Both the position numbers and the translations under genes were made by a program. From assembly GCF_000189635.1 (NCBI RefSeq), contig NW_002476178.1, positions 310,001-374,000 on the forward strand: a stretch of 64,000 nt of DNA, in the 5' to 3' direction. The first letter of the stretch is position 1. Every line of letters begins with the position of its first letter. The notes under the pieces were generated by a model that made no database searches, was not told the DNA's origin, and saw only the letters and a list, made by a program, of their open reading frames with translations. The stretch is from Tetrahymena thermophila SB210. Its lineage: Eukaryota > Ciliophora > Oligohymenophorea > Hymenostomatida > Tetrahymenidae. This document shows, in pieces, positions 1 through 13,154 of the stretch.

Positions 1-297
1 AGAGAGGCAATAAATAACTTCTTACAACTAACTGTAGATAAAGTTAAAGAGCTAGAAGAAAATGAGTTAGATAGGCTTGAAAAAAGTTTTTCTACTTTAA
101 AGACAGAGCAACTTTCACACTTGAAAAACGTTCTTATTTCAATATTTGGTATCATTAGAGGATGTGAATAACTATCCCATTTTTTACAGTTTCGCAAAGT
201 AATTTTTAACTAATTCTACAATTTACTTTCTTTTTATAAAAATAACTTTAATTTTTTTATATAATCAGATTTTTCATTATTTGAATATTTCTATTGA
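1..297 (+). CDS. C-terminal end of a coiled-coil protein (5' end outside window)
   Basis: The frame is open from base 1 and ends at TGA 295-297. The first ~55 residues are rich in Lys, Glu and Leu with heptad-like spacing (for example VDKVKELEENELDRLEKSF), consistent with a coiled coil. The last ~40 residues are Phe/Asn/Tyr-rich and less convincing, so the true end could be earlier or lie in another exon. Only 62 bases separate its stop from the next start, which is tight. The two could be parts of one gene joined by an intron, but no donor/acceptor pair with matching phase was obvious. Function unknown. Confidence 0.5.
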
Positions 298-359
298 AAT
301 AATAAAAAATTAATCCTTAAAAAATAAAATTAAAAAATTTCAAATTTAAAAAATAAATA

Positions 360-1127
360 ATGAATTTAAATATTAGAAAAATTAGATTAAAGATAATAAA
401 TATATTTTATATCAATTAGTTTAAAAAATATTTGTTGAAGGGAAAAAATTTTACTAATAAAGAGAAAATTGACTTGATAAATCTTTTTAGAGAAAAAAAA
501 CTAATCATTTAAGATAATTTAAGTGAAGATAGTTTAGTTTAAAATGATGAAAATAATAAAGAAAGAGAAATGGAATAGCATGCTAAAGAAAATTAAAAAC
601 AAACTATAAAGTATAGAGACAGGTCTGAAAGTTTAGAGAGACTACAAAGTATTAAAAGCTTTTAAATTAAAAATAAAAATCATATAAACAACTCATAACA
701 GCATGAAAACATGATAGATGACCAAACTTTTTATAAAACTTTTATGAAGACTTCAAATTCATTTACTAAGTAATAAAAAAGTTTCGAGAGTTAAGCAGCT
801 AGCAGCTCAGATCATTATTACACAAATACATCAGATTTTATTTTAAATAACACATAATAGAGAAGATTTTAGATATTTAATAAAGATTTCTCTTTAAGTT
901 AGAGCAATCAGCCTTATTTGTTATCAGAAAGAGGTTTATTATCTTAAACCAGTTCTGAGTTTCAAAATCCATTAAACAGAATAAAAAATGAGTAATTAAA
1001 GCTAGGTAAAATAGTGTAGTTTTAGTACTAAGATTCTTTTTCTCCAGTATCTCAGTTAGGAAGAAAGGTTTCTTTCCAATAATCTCCACAATCTTTTCTA
1101 AATAATAAATTAAAGCAAGAATTTTGA
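360..1127 (+). CDS. Hypothetical low-complexity protein, 255 aa
   Basis: Single-exon frame from ATG 360 to TGA 1125-1127, free of TGA for 255 codons and using TAA/TAG as Gln many times. The N-terminal ~50 residues are basic and hydrophobic; the rest is rich in Gln, Asn, Ser and Lys with scattered SP and TS motifs (SPVSQ, SPQSF), typical of disordered ciliate proteins. No domain recognised. The start is the first Met after the previous gene's stop, but an upstream exon cannot be excluded. Coding is supported by composition and length only. Confidence 0.6.
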
Positions 1128-1367
1128 TATTAAATTTCTTAAAGTTCATAAAACAAAATAAATAATTTAAATTTATAAAAGTTAATAAATTTTAAGTTAC
1201 AGAAGTATAAATTAATATAAATCTATTCAGTAAGTTAGTTAGTTAGTTATTCGCTTGAAAATAAGATAATTTTTTTATATAAATTAATTTTTATATTATT
1301 TTTTAATCAGTTTTAAAATTTTAAGCATTTTAATTGCTAAATTGAATTCAAAAGCATAAACTTTTTT

Positions 1368-2569
1368 TCAATATTCTTAAACACATTCTTTATCTATTTC
1401 AGACTAAGAAAGTTCACTGCAACTTGTTTAAGAAATTTCACTTAGCTATTATACAGATCCACAATATAATTCTTCTTCTTCTTCTTCTATTTATTCTTTA
1501 TCTGCAGCTTCACCCTTGTACACATTATTCTATTTTTCTTCTTCTTCTTCATCGTAGTATTTTTGTTTAACATTCTGTACTTAATTTAGAGAATTATTTT
1601 TTTGGAAAGAAAGTTCTTTATGATTGATTGTGTTAATATTATTAATAAACTTTGTTTATTAGTCGTTCGAAGTATTTGTAGAAGTTAATTTTGTTTGGCT
1701 TGAAGTAGAAGAAGACATCGTATCATTTTGAGATTAAGACTAAGATCGCTGGAGGTTTTCTAAACTTTGCTTTGCATCATTTAAAAATTTTTCTGAACAT
1801 TGATATTAATCTTATGTTGAGTGAGTTTTAAGTAAAGCATGTTTTTTGGGGGCATACTTTTTTACAAAATCCTAAACAACTTAGTTAAAAATATTTTGAT
1901 CTTTTATCAAGATCATTGCAGCTTCTGGATTTAAAGGATCTTTAGGATTAGGATAAGTAAGTAATTAAGGTAAAAAGATGTCAAAAATATTAATCAGCTC
2001 ATACATTGGGCTCCATGTTTGATTGATCACATCAAGGCAAACACTTCCTGACCTAATTTTATTTTTAAAAAAATTGATAGATTTTTTTGATAGTATTTGG
2101 AAATATTTAAGTATTTAGAAGCAAAAATAAATAAAATATTTATTTATAATTTGCATATTAATAATATAAATATTTTATTTCTGAACATAGAAAATATTTT
2201 AAACAAATTTTGAAATACTTTTTTGTGATATATTTCTTTATTATTAAATTGATATATATTTTGTAAAAGCTAAATTTACTGGAAATCTATATTAGGATGG
2301 AATATTTTATTTATAAAACCTATACTAGGACTTTTATATGGATATTGTTCAGGTATTAGTACATATACCTCCCAAGAACCTTCTTCGTATGGTGTATTTT
2401 TAGGTCCATCAAATTGTAATGTGAGTTCATGAAATTATTTGCATGGCTTATTCTAAAGTATCTTAAAATCACTCATCAGAAGCTTTGCTATATCACGCTC
2501 CTTTCTTTTAAGAGCTACTTTAGGATTGTAATCTGTAGCGATAGCTTGCTTATTTGATTCTGAGTTCAT
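1368..2569 (-). CDS. Ubiquitin-conjugating enzyme E2, UBE2H/Ubc8-like, with long acidic tail
   Basis: Two exons: 2280-2569 and 1368-2052, with a 227-nt GT-AG intron; 324 aa. The UBC fold is clear: an N-terminal helix after residue 18, then ...[19 protein letters not shown], the HPN motif (H91-N93), and the active-site Cys102 in [13 protein letters not shown]. The spacing after the cysteine and the FLPQLLTYPNP stretch match the UBE2H (yeast Ubc8) subfamily rather than UBE2D. It would accept ubiquitin from E1 and pass it on with an E3. UBE2H proteins are ~180-220 aa with an acidic C-terminus; here the tail is ~150 aa, with Ser/Gln-rich stretches and two Glu runs encoded by GAA repeats. The intron splits the codon for Gln97. 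Confidence 0.93.
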
Positions 2570-5324
2570 TTGATTTAATCCTTTTAGATTTATTTATTAA
2601 GTTTTATTTTTAACCTGTTTGAATATTTTGTTTCTACTGCAAAATATCTGATCGATATTTTTTTGTTGAATAGCAATATATGGTTTATTTTAAAGTTAAT
2701 AACTATGTTCAAGAATATTAGAAATTATATTAAATTAATCTGTGTTAATTATTCTCCTTTCTAAATATTTATTTATCCTATTTATCATAAAATTAATTAT
2801 ATGATTATAAGATATAAAAAAAATCCATAATCCAAAGGAAAGAATCTTTTAAATCTATTATTTTATTATGTATATTTGTTTTTTAGTACTCATTTATTAA
2901 TAAGCAAATTGACAAAAATATTTAAGTAAAATTATTTGTTACAACACATTTCTATTTAAATAACAATTTTTTAATAAATCATAAATATATTAATTATGAC
3001 AAAATTTATTAATTAGTTTTTTTTTTGAAAATTTTTAATTAGAAACTATTTCTACCAAAAAATATTTTATATTTTTAAATAAATAAAATCAGCAATAATT
3101 AATCATAAAATTACAGTTATGTAAATAATTTCCTAAGAAACCATTATAAAATACCTTCTAAGATTAATGAAGACCTAAATAATCTCAAAAAAAAAAATGA
3201 AATGTTTAGACGAAATAAAAAATTAATTTAACTAATAAATTTGTTTTCTAATAAAATTCTATTTAAATATTTTAAATTTTGTTTGTTATTTTTCTTTATG
3301 ATCACATTTTTCATGAAAATGAAAATTATTTTGAAATAATTAAGAAATTTATTAAATTATTTTTTGACTTAATATGTTATAAATATTTATTTGAGCAGAT
3401 TTCAATTTTTTTATACTTATTAGAATGAATGAATTAAAATAAATGAAGTATAAAAAAGAATGGATAAAAAAATTAGAAAAATAGGTATAAAAATTTGATT
3501 ATTTTAAAAGTATAATAATAATTAATAGTCAATTACAAATTTAAAAACATTTTGATAGATTTAAAGGGTTATTTTTTATCATTACTTTCATATTTATATT
3601 TAAAATCTTCTAGAAAAAATCTATTAAAATAATAATCATATTCCTTATAAATTTAATTAAAATTATTACTCATATTACAATGACTAGAGTTCTTCCATAA
3701 AAATTCTTAGAAGGATTTAAGAAATTTAATTATTAAGACAAAATAATATTTTGTATTTTATATTGCTTAGATGTCCAACATAAGAGAATTAGAGAAAAAT
3801 AATGCAATAATTTAATAGATTTAAGCATATATAATTTGTGAACTTATTTTTATCTATAAACTACAAAATAAAAGGAATATTATTGATTAAAAAATACCAT
3901 TTCGCATTCTTGATTAATTTAATTTAAAAAAACAAAATTAAAAATTTATAGCCATGTTTAACTTAAGAAATGCATACTATATCTAATTAATGTTAATGCA
4001 TCATAAATTGCTTAACAATTATTGTAAATATACACAAAAAAACAAATTACTGTAAAAAATTCAAAAATAAAAACAACTGTTCAAAGTTAGATATTTGTTC
4101 ATTTCAAGAGAAATGAATTGTGAGTAAAAAATTATTTATAGCACTAAATTTTTTAAACAAATTTGATAAAATTCTTTGAGTTTTAATTTCTCATCAATAA
4201 TAATGCAAAAGAAGTCAAATACTAAATAGAAGTAAAACTAAATTAGACTATTAATTATTCACTATATAAATAAACTAGATACTTCATTGTTCAGTATCAT
4301 GAATTATTTATTGAATCAACCTTAACCTTTTTATGGTGCATTTTAGGAAAGGTTCTTTTATTTTGTAAGTATATTCAGTGTTTTACCTTATTATTTCTGA
4401 GCTATTTGCATTCTTCTATAAAAAGTGAAAAAATAGTAAATTAAGAATAATAAATTTTGATTAGAATTTTTATCATTTGCAAAAAATGAGATTAAATGAC
4501 TTGAAATGTATTATGAAGGTATGCAATTAAATAAATAAGCATAATAAAAACAATTTTTAGTTGAATTATTTCTTAATAAAGAGTATTTTCTGCTGAAAGT
4601 TAGGAAATTAATTGTAACAAAATTATTTGAAAGTTATAAATTACAAGAAATAAATAAATATGGATAAAATACTGTTTACAAATAAATTAGAAAGATTTAA
4701 ATAAAATTTAATTAAGTTTAGTGATTATGGTAATTTAAAATGAGGAGTAAGATTCAGAGATGGATGAGAGATATGTGCATTTGTGTGATTTATATATGTG
4801 TATTTGTTTGTTTGTTTATTTTTTTGCATGTTTGATCCTTATCTTTCTAAAAGAAACCTTTTTGAAATTTATGAGGATTATTGTAATCTAAATTTCTATT
4901 TAAAAGAGATTTTCTTCTAAATTTATTATTTTTTACATAGATAAAATTGTCTATGAGATCAGAGCTTTAAAGTACTTTTTTATCAATAATAGACAAATTC
5001 AAAAGAAAAACCAAAATTATTTCATTTTAAAGTAGAGAAATTATGTTTTATTAATGTCTGTATTTGTTTGGTTGATCTATTTCTATGTAATTTGCTTTAG
5101 AACAAATCTCGAAAATTAATAGAATTAATAATCAATATTATAATTTAATAGTAGCAACTTTTCTATTTGATTTATTTTTTTTTTTTTTGAGTTAATTTGT
5201 AAAAAAAATTTTATCAGCAAATAATTAATTAATTAGTTAATCAATCTATCAATCTTTCTGGGGAATAATTTCATATAGATAATAGTCAAAAATTTTGATT
5301 TTTTAATAGAGTTTTTTCTGCTTT
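2570..5324. other. Intergenic, 2.75 kb, no gene seen
   Basis: Very AT-rich with frequent TGA in all frames and no coding-like composition. It lies upstream of the UBE2H-like gene (start 2569) and downstream of the J-domain gene (stop 5325), so it holds the E2 promoter and the J-protein 3' region. Short tetranucleotide tracts occur (GTTT near 4805-4818, TTAA near 5221-5240). No RNA gene recognised. Confidence 0.6.
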
Positions 5325-6889
5325 TCAATTTTGTTTTTTAATTCTTTTACAGATTGTAGAAGAGAAAACAGGCTTTTTGTTTCTGATTCTTTCGATAATT
5401 TTCTTATTTTGATTTTATTTTTGCAGCATTTTAATTTATGCTTTAGTGATACGGCTCTTGTATTATTTATTAGATTCAGAAGGAATATCATCTTCTTTAT
5501 CACTAGTTAAAATGTCATCATCGTTCTAGTCTTCGCATTTAATATCTTCAAATTTTGTATTAAATTGTTAGAAATAGTTAATACTATCGTTTTACTAGGT
5601 CTTACAATTGTAATCATTTGATAATTAATTATCTTTTTCTTACTGTAATTGTTCTTCTCTTTTTACTTAAGCAGCTTCAAAGGAAGGAGTCTCTTACTTT
5701 TCTTAAGCGCTAAAACAAAAAGACTCAATCTTTGTCTAAAGGTTTTATTATTATTATTAGCTTTGATATTATTTATATCTGAGAGAAATTTCATCTTCGA
5801 AAGCGTTTTTAGCTTATTGACTATTAAAATTTGTGTTGTTAAAAATTCCTTTCAAAAGTGTAAAGTTTTCAGGGTTCAATTATTCAGTTTTTATATTGTT
5901 AAAAAAGGAGAATTTCTGATAGAAACTCTATTCTGAGGAGTTGGAGCAGATGTCAGAGCCCTGACACTAAGGTTCGCATTCAGACTCATCTGAACCGTTT
6001 TCATCCTCACTGAACCCATCATTTTGAGAGTTCATTCTAAAATTATTGGAATTCATAACTTTGCTTTGATTTTACCATTATTCAAAGAATTGATGTTTGT
6101 TTTATTAACTTTAGTAATAATTATTGATTTTGCTTTACTCAGAGCAGTCAAAATATTATTACTTTTGGTTTTAGTTTTATGAAGTAGATTAGCTGCTGCA
6201 TATATTGGAGCCGACTAAGAAGCATATGAGCTCATTCTTTGTGCAGTTTTAAAGAAGAGAACAAACACCTTTAGGATTTTATTTCTTAGCATTTTAAATT
6301 AATTCCATTCTAAGTAATGCAGAGTTATAAGCGCTTCTTCTTTCAGGACAAAGAAGATTTTAGTATGCGTCAGCAATAATTTTAAATTTTTCTTTAGATG
6401 TTTCCTTCTTTTCATCATTACATTTATCCTAATAGTTTTAATAAAAAAAGGTAAGCAATTTGAAAAATAATAAACAATTGGTAATATTTTGAATTTGATT
6501 AAGAACATTAAAAATTTTTAATTCTTTCTATCAGGTATTTTTAATTTTATTGCGTACCCTTCAATTTAAAATTGTAAAAAAATAATTGACTTGTAACTTG
6601 ACTTGGGGTTGAAAAAAGAGAGGAGGGCTTCAGTGGTGCAAAGAAAGAATGTAAATTAAATTTTATTTGCAAAGCGGGGGAGAATTCAAAAAAAAGGAGT
6701 TTTTTTGTATTTAAATATTTAAAAGTAATTAATTACTGGGTGGTAAAGCATAGCAAACTTTCTATAGGCCTTTTTAACTTACTCTTCAGTGGCGTCTCTG
6801 CTGATGTTTAGTAGAGCGTAGTAATCAAAAAAGACCTTTCTTTTTTATTTTGGACAAAAGTAAGTGAAATCTTATTCACAACAACTCAT
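5325..6889 (-). CDS. DnaJ (J-domain) co-chaperone with Q/N-rich C-terminus
   Basis: Two exons: 6737-6889 (51 codons, ending exactly after His-Pro) and 5325-6428; the intron is 308 nt and phase 0; 418 aa. The J-domain spans about residues 21-85: [32 protein letters not shown], then DKC after the splice, giving the HPD triad at residues 50-52, followed by a helix ending ADAYQNLLCPERRSAYNSA. HPD stimulates Hsp70 ATPase activity, so an Hsp70 partner is inferred. There is no G/F region or zinc finger, making it a type III J-protein. The remaining ~330 residues are polar, Gln/Asn/Ser-rich with acidic patches and a basic end. No transmembrane segment or signal peptide. Confidence 0.9.
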
Positions 6890-9613
6890 TATTTCAGCTT
6901 AGTAAATTTATTATTTGAGGTTGATAGTAATTGTTGATGTTTTATCTTGAAAGTCGGGTCTTGTTTGTATAAAGCAGCAATTTTATTTTGATTGAATACA
7001 GATTCTGTGAAACTAATTAGTTTTCAAGTAATACCTTCTGTCAAGAAGAGAAAATAATAATTGTGATTTAGAAAGAAAGTTTGATTAAAAATCTGAAAAA
7101 TTTTAATGTTTTTTTTCATTTATTCATTATAAATTAATTAAAAGAGAGATGAAAATGAAATATTTATACTACACAATTGTGCGAAGAATTTAATAGAACT
7201 TCAAAAGAACAATTTTATCAATAATTTGAATTCATCAAATTATTAATTATTTCATTTGAATTATTTTCCAGAAAAGAAGCTACGTACAAGAAAAGCAAAC
7301 AAAAAAAAGAAATTTAATAGAATGTGTAGAGAATAAATTTCTTTGTTTATTATATTTTATAAAGCTGTAATATCATTCTTAAAACTACAAGTTATTCTTT
7401 CATCTCTATTCATTTATAATTAACTCAACGGAATTCATTATAAACAAGTCTTTCATTCCTTGTTTAATTCAGTTATTCACTTCTCTTTTTTAAAAATATT
7501 CACTTCTTGTTTCAATAAAATTTTCTTCTATAGTTTTTAATGGAAATATATTTCTAGAGTTTATCCAAAAAGATGAAAATTACTTAATAATTTATAGAGT
7601 AAGTATTAAACTAATGTGCATATTTAAAATTTATCATCATTTGCCACGATTAAAATTTATATTATTTAAATAACTTGATAAATATTAAATCTGCCCTATT
7701 TATTTACACTGAAAAATAGATCTGAATTTAAGGTAAATTTCTCAAAAAGATCTATTAATTTTCCTTGCTTTTATCGTTATTAAATTTAAATGTAAAATTT
7801 TCTTAAATTAATTTTACATCTTTTCTTGCTTGTTTTTGTTACTAATTCAGTAAACAAAATTAGAGTAACTTCAATTTTATTAAATTTCAAAGCAGTTTAA
7901 TTTCCTAAACCTTTAAAATGCTTAAACATAATGTAAGATTCGTCTAATATTCTCAATATATAAATTCTTCTGTTTAAATAAAAATAATTTTTATCTTAGT
8001 GTCCTATAAATTATTTCCGTTTTAAAAATTTAAAAAGTTTTCAAAGGTTTATTATTTAAAGTGGTAAAAAAATTGATTAAACAAATTTCTGATCTTCAGA
8101 TTAAATTTTTAAATAAGTTTTGATAATTAAAAGCTGATGTAAAAGAATAACATATATAAGGTAGGTAAATCGTCATTAAAATGGATATATTAAGAAACAG
8201 ATAACATACTTTTTTTCAAATATTCTTTCAAACTTCTATTAATTTTTAAATCAAAATAGTAAACGGCTCTATTGCTCGCTTAATATTCATAATAACTATT
8301 TCAAAAATTAAAAACAAATAAAAATAATTAACATTCAATAAATATTGATTATTAAATTCAATTAATTTCTAGAAAAAATAAATCAGTAATCAAACCAAAT
8401 TAAATATTTCTATGAGTTCATATAAAAACTAAATACCACTCATCTTTCTTTTCTCATTTACCTAAATTTGCTTCTCAGAAATCTAATTTTTATATCTATC
8501 GTTTTTTATAATTATTCTTAAAAGCATTTCACTTAAAAATTCACTTTGAATACAAAATCCATATAATAATATTAGCGTTTTTAAACTATTTATTTTTCAG
8601 ATTAATATGTATATTTAATCTATAAATTTAAAATAAAGTTAATAACTCTCAAATTAAAATATTTCATATTTATCTATATTTAAAAAATAATTAAATATAT
8701 TAATAATTAAGTTATGTAACTACATTTGTTATTGATTGATAATAGCTTAAAACCTCTAATCCATTTTGTTAAAGCTTATTTCTATATTTTATTAGCTTAT
8801 AAATAATACTTAAATATTCTAAAGTGCATTATTTAAATTAGCAAAAGCAAATAAACTACAAAATTTAAAAGACATTATTATAAAAATTAATTTACCCATA
8901 AATTGCTTTTGTAATTTCAATTTTAAATAAACTCAACAAATTTATTTTTATATACTATAAACCATTCTTAATATAGGTTAAATAACTTCAATTTAAATAT
9001 TATAAATATTCTTGGATTTAATTCAATATTTATTATTAGAAAACTAACTTTTTAAAAAATAATTGTGTTTTAAAAAATAACTTATAAAAAATAAAGGTAT
9101 GTCAGTATCGAAAAATTATAAACAATTTTTAATAATTAAAATCAAATCAAAAATATTTTTATACATATCTTAAAAAAATAAAGTAATATATTTATTAATT
9201 TTTTATTTATTTTAGCTAAATTTTTAAAATTAAAAAATATTTTTTATTTTATCACAATTTTATGATTTTATTTTATAAAAATATTGAAGGTAACACTGTT
9301 TTTAGTTTATCTTTTTCTTAATAGTCGAATTTGAGGATGTGATTTTTAATTTTCCTTTTAAATATGATAAGATAATTTTTGAAAATATTAACTATAATTC
9401 AAATTTTCCTGTCTAAAGTTGCATTTTTGTATGGTAGTAAAAGATATTACATTTGTATACTTTATTTAACCTTCGAATTTAAAAAGACTTTGTTTGGCTA
9501 TTTTGAATGGATATCGATTATTAAAATAGCTCACTTGATAAAGTTTGGTATTTATTAAATATTATTAAGTTGTTATTTTCCTTTCAATAATCAATTTCAA
9601 AGCTTAAAAATAA
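6890..9613. other. Intergenic, 2.7 kb, divergent promoter region
   Basis: Lies between the divergently transcribed J-domain gene (start 6889, minus) and the small membrane protein (start 9614, plus). It is extremely AT-rich, with no frame showing coding composition and no tRNA-like fold seen. The ~250 bases next to 6889 are less AT-biased and are probably 5'UTR/promoter. Confidence 0.55.
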
Positions 9614-10211
9614 ATGGTTTAAAAAAACAAATTAGTTAAATTAGGTATACTTGCATTTTTGCTGTTAGGTATTGTTTTAGGTGAGCATTGCAATCCAGAT
9701 GATACAGAAGAGTGCGAAACTTGCTGTGAAGGAACAGCTCCAAACGCAGAGTGTATTCATGATATCTTAAAATGTCCACTAAAACCTAATCCAAATTTTA
9801 CTGTTTTAGTAACAATTTTATATATACTAGCAGGATTTATAGTAGGTAAGACCTAAATTTTAAAATTAAGGCTAAGCGCTAAAGTTAAATTTAACTATTT
9901 TAAATCTTGAAATAGGTATTCCATTAATTCTGTTTATAATTGACAAGATCTTATGTAGCAATTTATTTAACTGCAAAATGTCTTTTTGCGAACTAATAGC
10001 TAATTATATCTGCTGTTGCTTTTGCCTTTCAAGAGATAAGCCACCAATTGAGCTAGAAGATGTAAAATATATTTATACTTATATAGTTCCATATAGCTTT
10101 AAATAAATCTAACAAAAAATAAATGCATATAAAAAGATGGAAGAATAGGAGAACCTTGATGATAGTAAAAAGAAAAAAGCTTCAAACAAAATCAGTCCTG
10201 AGCAAAAATGA
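9614..10211 (+). CDS. Small Cys-rich single-pass membrane protein, 175 aa
   Basis: Exons 9614-9845 and 9916-10211 with a 70-nt GT-AG intron that splits a Gly codon. A signal peptide is likely at residues 1-23 (KLGILAFLLLGIVLG). A short ectodomain follows with six Cys (26, 34, 37, 38, 47, 54) and a Pro/Asn-rich linker, then a transmembrane segment at about 62-86 (FTVLVTILYILAGFIVGIPL). Just inside is a Cys cluster (NYICCCFCL), which could be lipid-modified (inference). The tail of ~60 residues is charged and ends in Lys-rich sequence. Not recognised as a known family. Predicted type I topology at the plasma membrane or an endomembrane. Confidence 0.85.
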
Positions 10212-10493
10212 AATATTATTAAAAAATAAATGGCATTTTGGATATTTTAAATAATAAAAAATTATATAAATTTATTAAATATATTTATTTTAACTGTATC
10301 TTTTTAATTCAAAAATAATTTTCAGTCATCAAAACTTTAGGAAATCAAATTTATTTGCAAAATAAGAGATTGAGTACAAACAAATTATAAAAAAATTACA
10401 TTGATTTTTATATAAATTGACTTATTCATTTGCAAAATAAACCTTATTTTTTTGTAAATTTTCATTAATTACTATTTATATTATATAATTTTT

Positions 10494-13154
10494 TCATTTT
10501 TAAGAAGGCATTCTCACAGAATTGTTACTTATTTACCTGTTTATTTCTTAATTTTATAAACTGTTTTATGTTGCTTAGCTATTACTTATTAGAGATTCAG
10601 AGATTAATTATGATTTGTTTCCTGAGTTAGATAAATCAAAAGTTTTCATTCTAATTTCATTTATAACTCCAACTAGTAGCTTAATTTCTTCTTCTAACTA
10701 TTTTCTCTTGTCTTCTGATTCCAATTTGAAAAAATCTATTTATTTTTTCAGCTTTTACATTTCCAGTTTTAATTTGTCTGCCTATTCCTTTAAAATTATC
10801 ATTATTTTTTTAATTTTAATTCATTTAAAAAATTAAAGCAATACAGATTGTTATGAGTGCTCTTTTAGCTCTTTATTTTCTTCTTGCAAAAACCCAACCC
10901 TTTCTTTCAAGGATTTGATCGTATCTTATAAATTTTTAATGATTTTAGATTTATCATCATCACCATCTTACTGTTACTATGAGCATTTCTTCAAAAAATA
11001 TATGGATAATATTAGAAAAATGGCTAAGTAAGTAAAATATTACCTTTTCCAAAATTGCAACTTCTGACTCTAATTTGGCTTTTTCTTCTTATAATTAATA
11101 AATTTACTTATATTGATCAGAAACTGATGATTTTTTAGCTATATCTTATTGCATTTTTTTTATTTGTGAACGTAACTTCTCATTTTCTAGTTGAAGGAGT
11201 TCATAATTTTCTTCCATATCTCTATACTATTCTTCTTTTTCATTAGTATTTAATTCATTCTTCTCTCCATCTTGATTTGGATTAGGTGTTTAAAATTCAT
11301 GACCCTCTTATTATTCAGCCTATTCCTTTTTCTAACTGTGCTCCTCTTCATCGATTTAGCTAAAATTTGTTTGAATCTTAGGTAAATTAATGTCAGTCTA
11401 ATGCCTTGATTACTTTCTGTAATACTCATGCATTTCTAGCTTATTTACCATGTCATTAAAATCAGAAGAAAGGTTTCTTTTAGTAGGAGTCATAGCCCTC
11501 TTTTTCTCACTGCTCTTCATTTGTAATTCTTAAACTTTCTTATTAAGAGTTTTTATTTACTCTTCTTATCTCGAATTAAGTTGCTACAGCTCATAAATAT
11601 CCTACTATAGTTGTTAGCATTCTGCTGTTTTTGAGCCCAGCTCTGTCTCTAAGTCTATATTCTTTTAAACAAGTTACTTTTGCTCATACTTTTTTTTCAT
11701 CATCTCTTCTTTATCTTGAACTTTTTAAGATAGCTCTGTATTTCTTTTTTTCATATCTTCTACAATTTTTTCACATTCTTAAACTCTTTTTTCGAGATAT
11801 TTATTTTCTTCATTTAAAGTTTTAACTGTTTCAACCATTTTCTCATAGTTTTTATATTTTTCAAGTTTTTTTTCATGTAAATTTATTTCATCCTAAAATA
11901 AAATTAAACAAATCGATAAATAAAAATTAAATAAAATAATTTAATTTTGAATACCTTTAAATTTTTAATTGCATCTTAATGATCATTTTTTAATTCATCT
12001 ATGATTTTATTTAGATCAGAAATTTTGTTTTATTTATTTTTAATTTCCTATTAAGCATCTTCAAATGATTAGTAACCAGTTGAATTCAAAAATTCATCAC
12101 GTTATTTAATCAACTTGTCTATGAGTTAATCTTTTTTCTCTATTTATTCTTAAAATGATAATATCTTTAAATTCAATTGATCATAATCTAATTTTAAAGT
12201 TTCGAATTTCTTTTTTTCTTTTCCTAGTTCAAGCTCGATTTCATCAATTTTTTTTAGAAGCTCCTTATCCTAAGTATATCCTTTTGAATCTTTGCTTTAC
12301 TACTACTTCAATCCTGATTCATTTAATGAAAAATGATGATGATCTTCTAAGCTTTAATCTGTGTCTAATCTAATCTTATCATTGCTATTTACTTTCAAGA
12401 GTTTTTTTAAAAAATGACTTAACTTTTCTTAGTCCTCCTCATCTAAATCAATAATAGCAGTGATGAACTCATTTTTCATTTCAGACTAAAGTACTATTCC
12501 AAAAACTTCTTCTATCTATAAATTAAAAATAGATATTCATTATTACAAGTTAGAATTGATATATTTAATTTAAAATTTACTAACTAAAGCATAGCAACTT
12601 TATTGTCTTCATTAAATATAGACAAAAACTCAATTTCTGGAGTAGATTTTTAATTGACTTCAGTGTTATAACTACTTATGCTATCGTATATAATATTTAA
12701 ATTTTTCAATGTAAATGCCCAATTATCCACATCTTCAGTATACATTTGGCTTTCATCAATTTTATAATTATTTGGCACACTTTTTTTTGGTTGATTAATT
12801 GAAACAAACTAAATAATTGAATAGTAAATATATATAATTTACCACAAATTAAATAATTTTGCTAAAATAACTCCATCTTTAAGGTCTAAAATACTATCTA
12901 TCAGCTTTTCTTTATGTATTTCATGTGCTTATAATTTGTTTATCTTTTAATTATAAATTTAAATATGTCCTACATGTTAAATAGTATATTATAAATTATA
13001 TCATTCAAAAATGTTAACTAATTGAGTATTTTTTCCATATTTCAACGAAAAAAACAATCATATTATTATTAATTAATTCTTAATTGCTAAATGATATGTA
13101 TCAGCTTATTACCCACGCTACAATAGAATGATATAATTAGTTATTATTATCCAT
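10494..13154 (-). CDS. HOOK-domain coiled-coil protein (dynein-adaptor-like)
   Basis: Six exons: 13113-13154, 12581-12943, 11955-12515, 11044-11892, 10845-10988, 10494-10781; all introns are phase 0; 748 aa. The N-terminal ~170 residues resemble the HOOK domain: YHSIVAWI near the start, DLKDGVILAKLFN, and later QLIEEVFGIVLQSEMKNEFI, which parallels the LxxILGCAVxCxxKxxYI region of Hook proteins. Residues ~240-700 are Lys/Glu/Gln-rich heptads interrupted near residue 450 by a basic Ser/Thr-rich stretch. Known Hook proteins link vesicles or organelles to microtubule motors; that role is inferred here. The first exon/intron junction and the exon-5 start (10988 or 10976) are less certain. Exon 1 is only 14 codons. 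Confidence 0.8.

Noticed and set aside
2570..5324. Search for a hidden gene or snRNA in the 2.75-kb gap
   Set aside because: TGA is frequent in all frames, there is no coding composition, and no recognisable RNA fold or pol III boxes.
6299..6508. Minus-strand Met-started frame overlapping the J-domain gene, extendable to about 6050 if TAA is Gln
   Set aside because: It runs in a different frame from the J-domain, which needs the frame giving NDEKKETSKEKF and is joined in phase to the HPD exon.
12809..12842. Possible extra intron in the HOOK gene (GTAAAT...TTTAG)
   Set aside because: The sequence reads through in frame with Gln codons, while splicing would shift the frame into a TGA.
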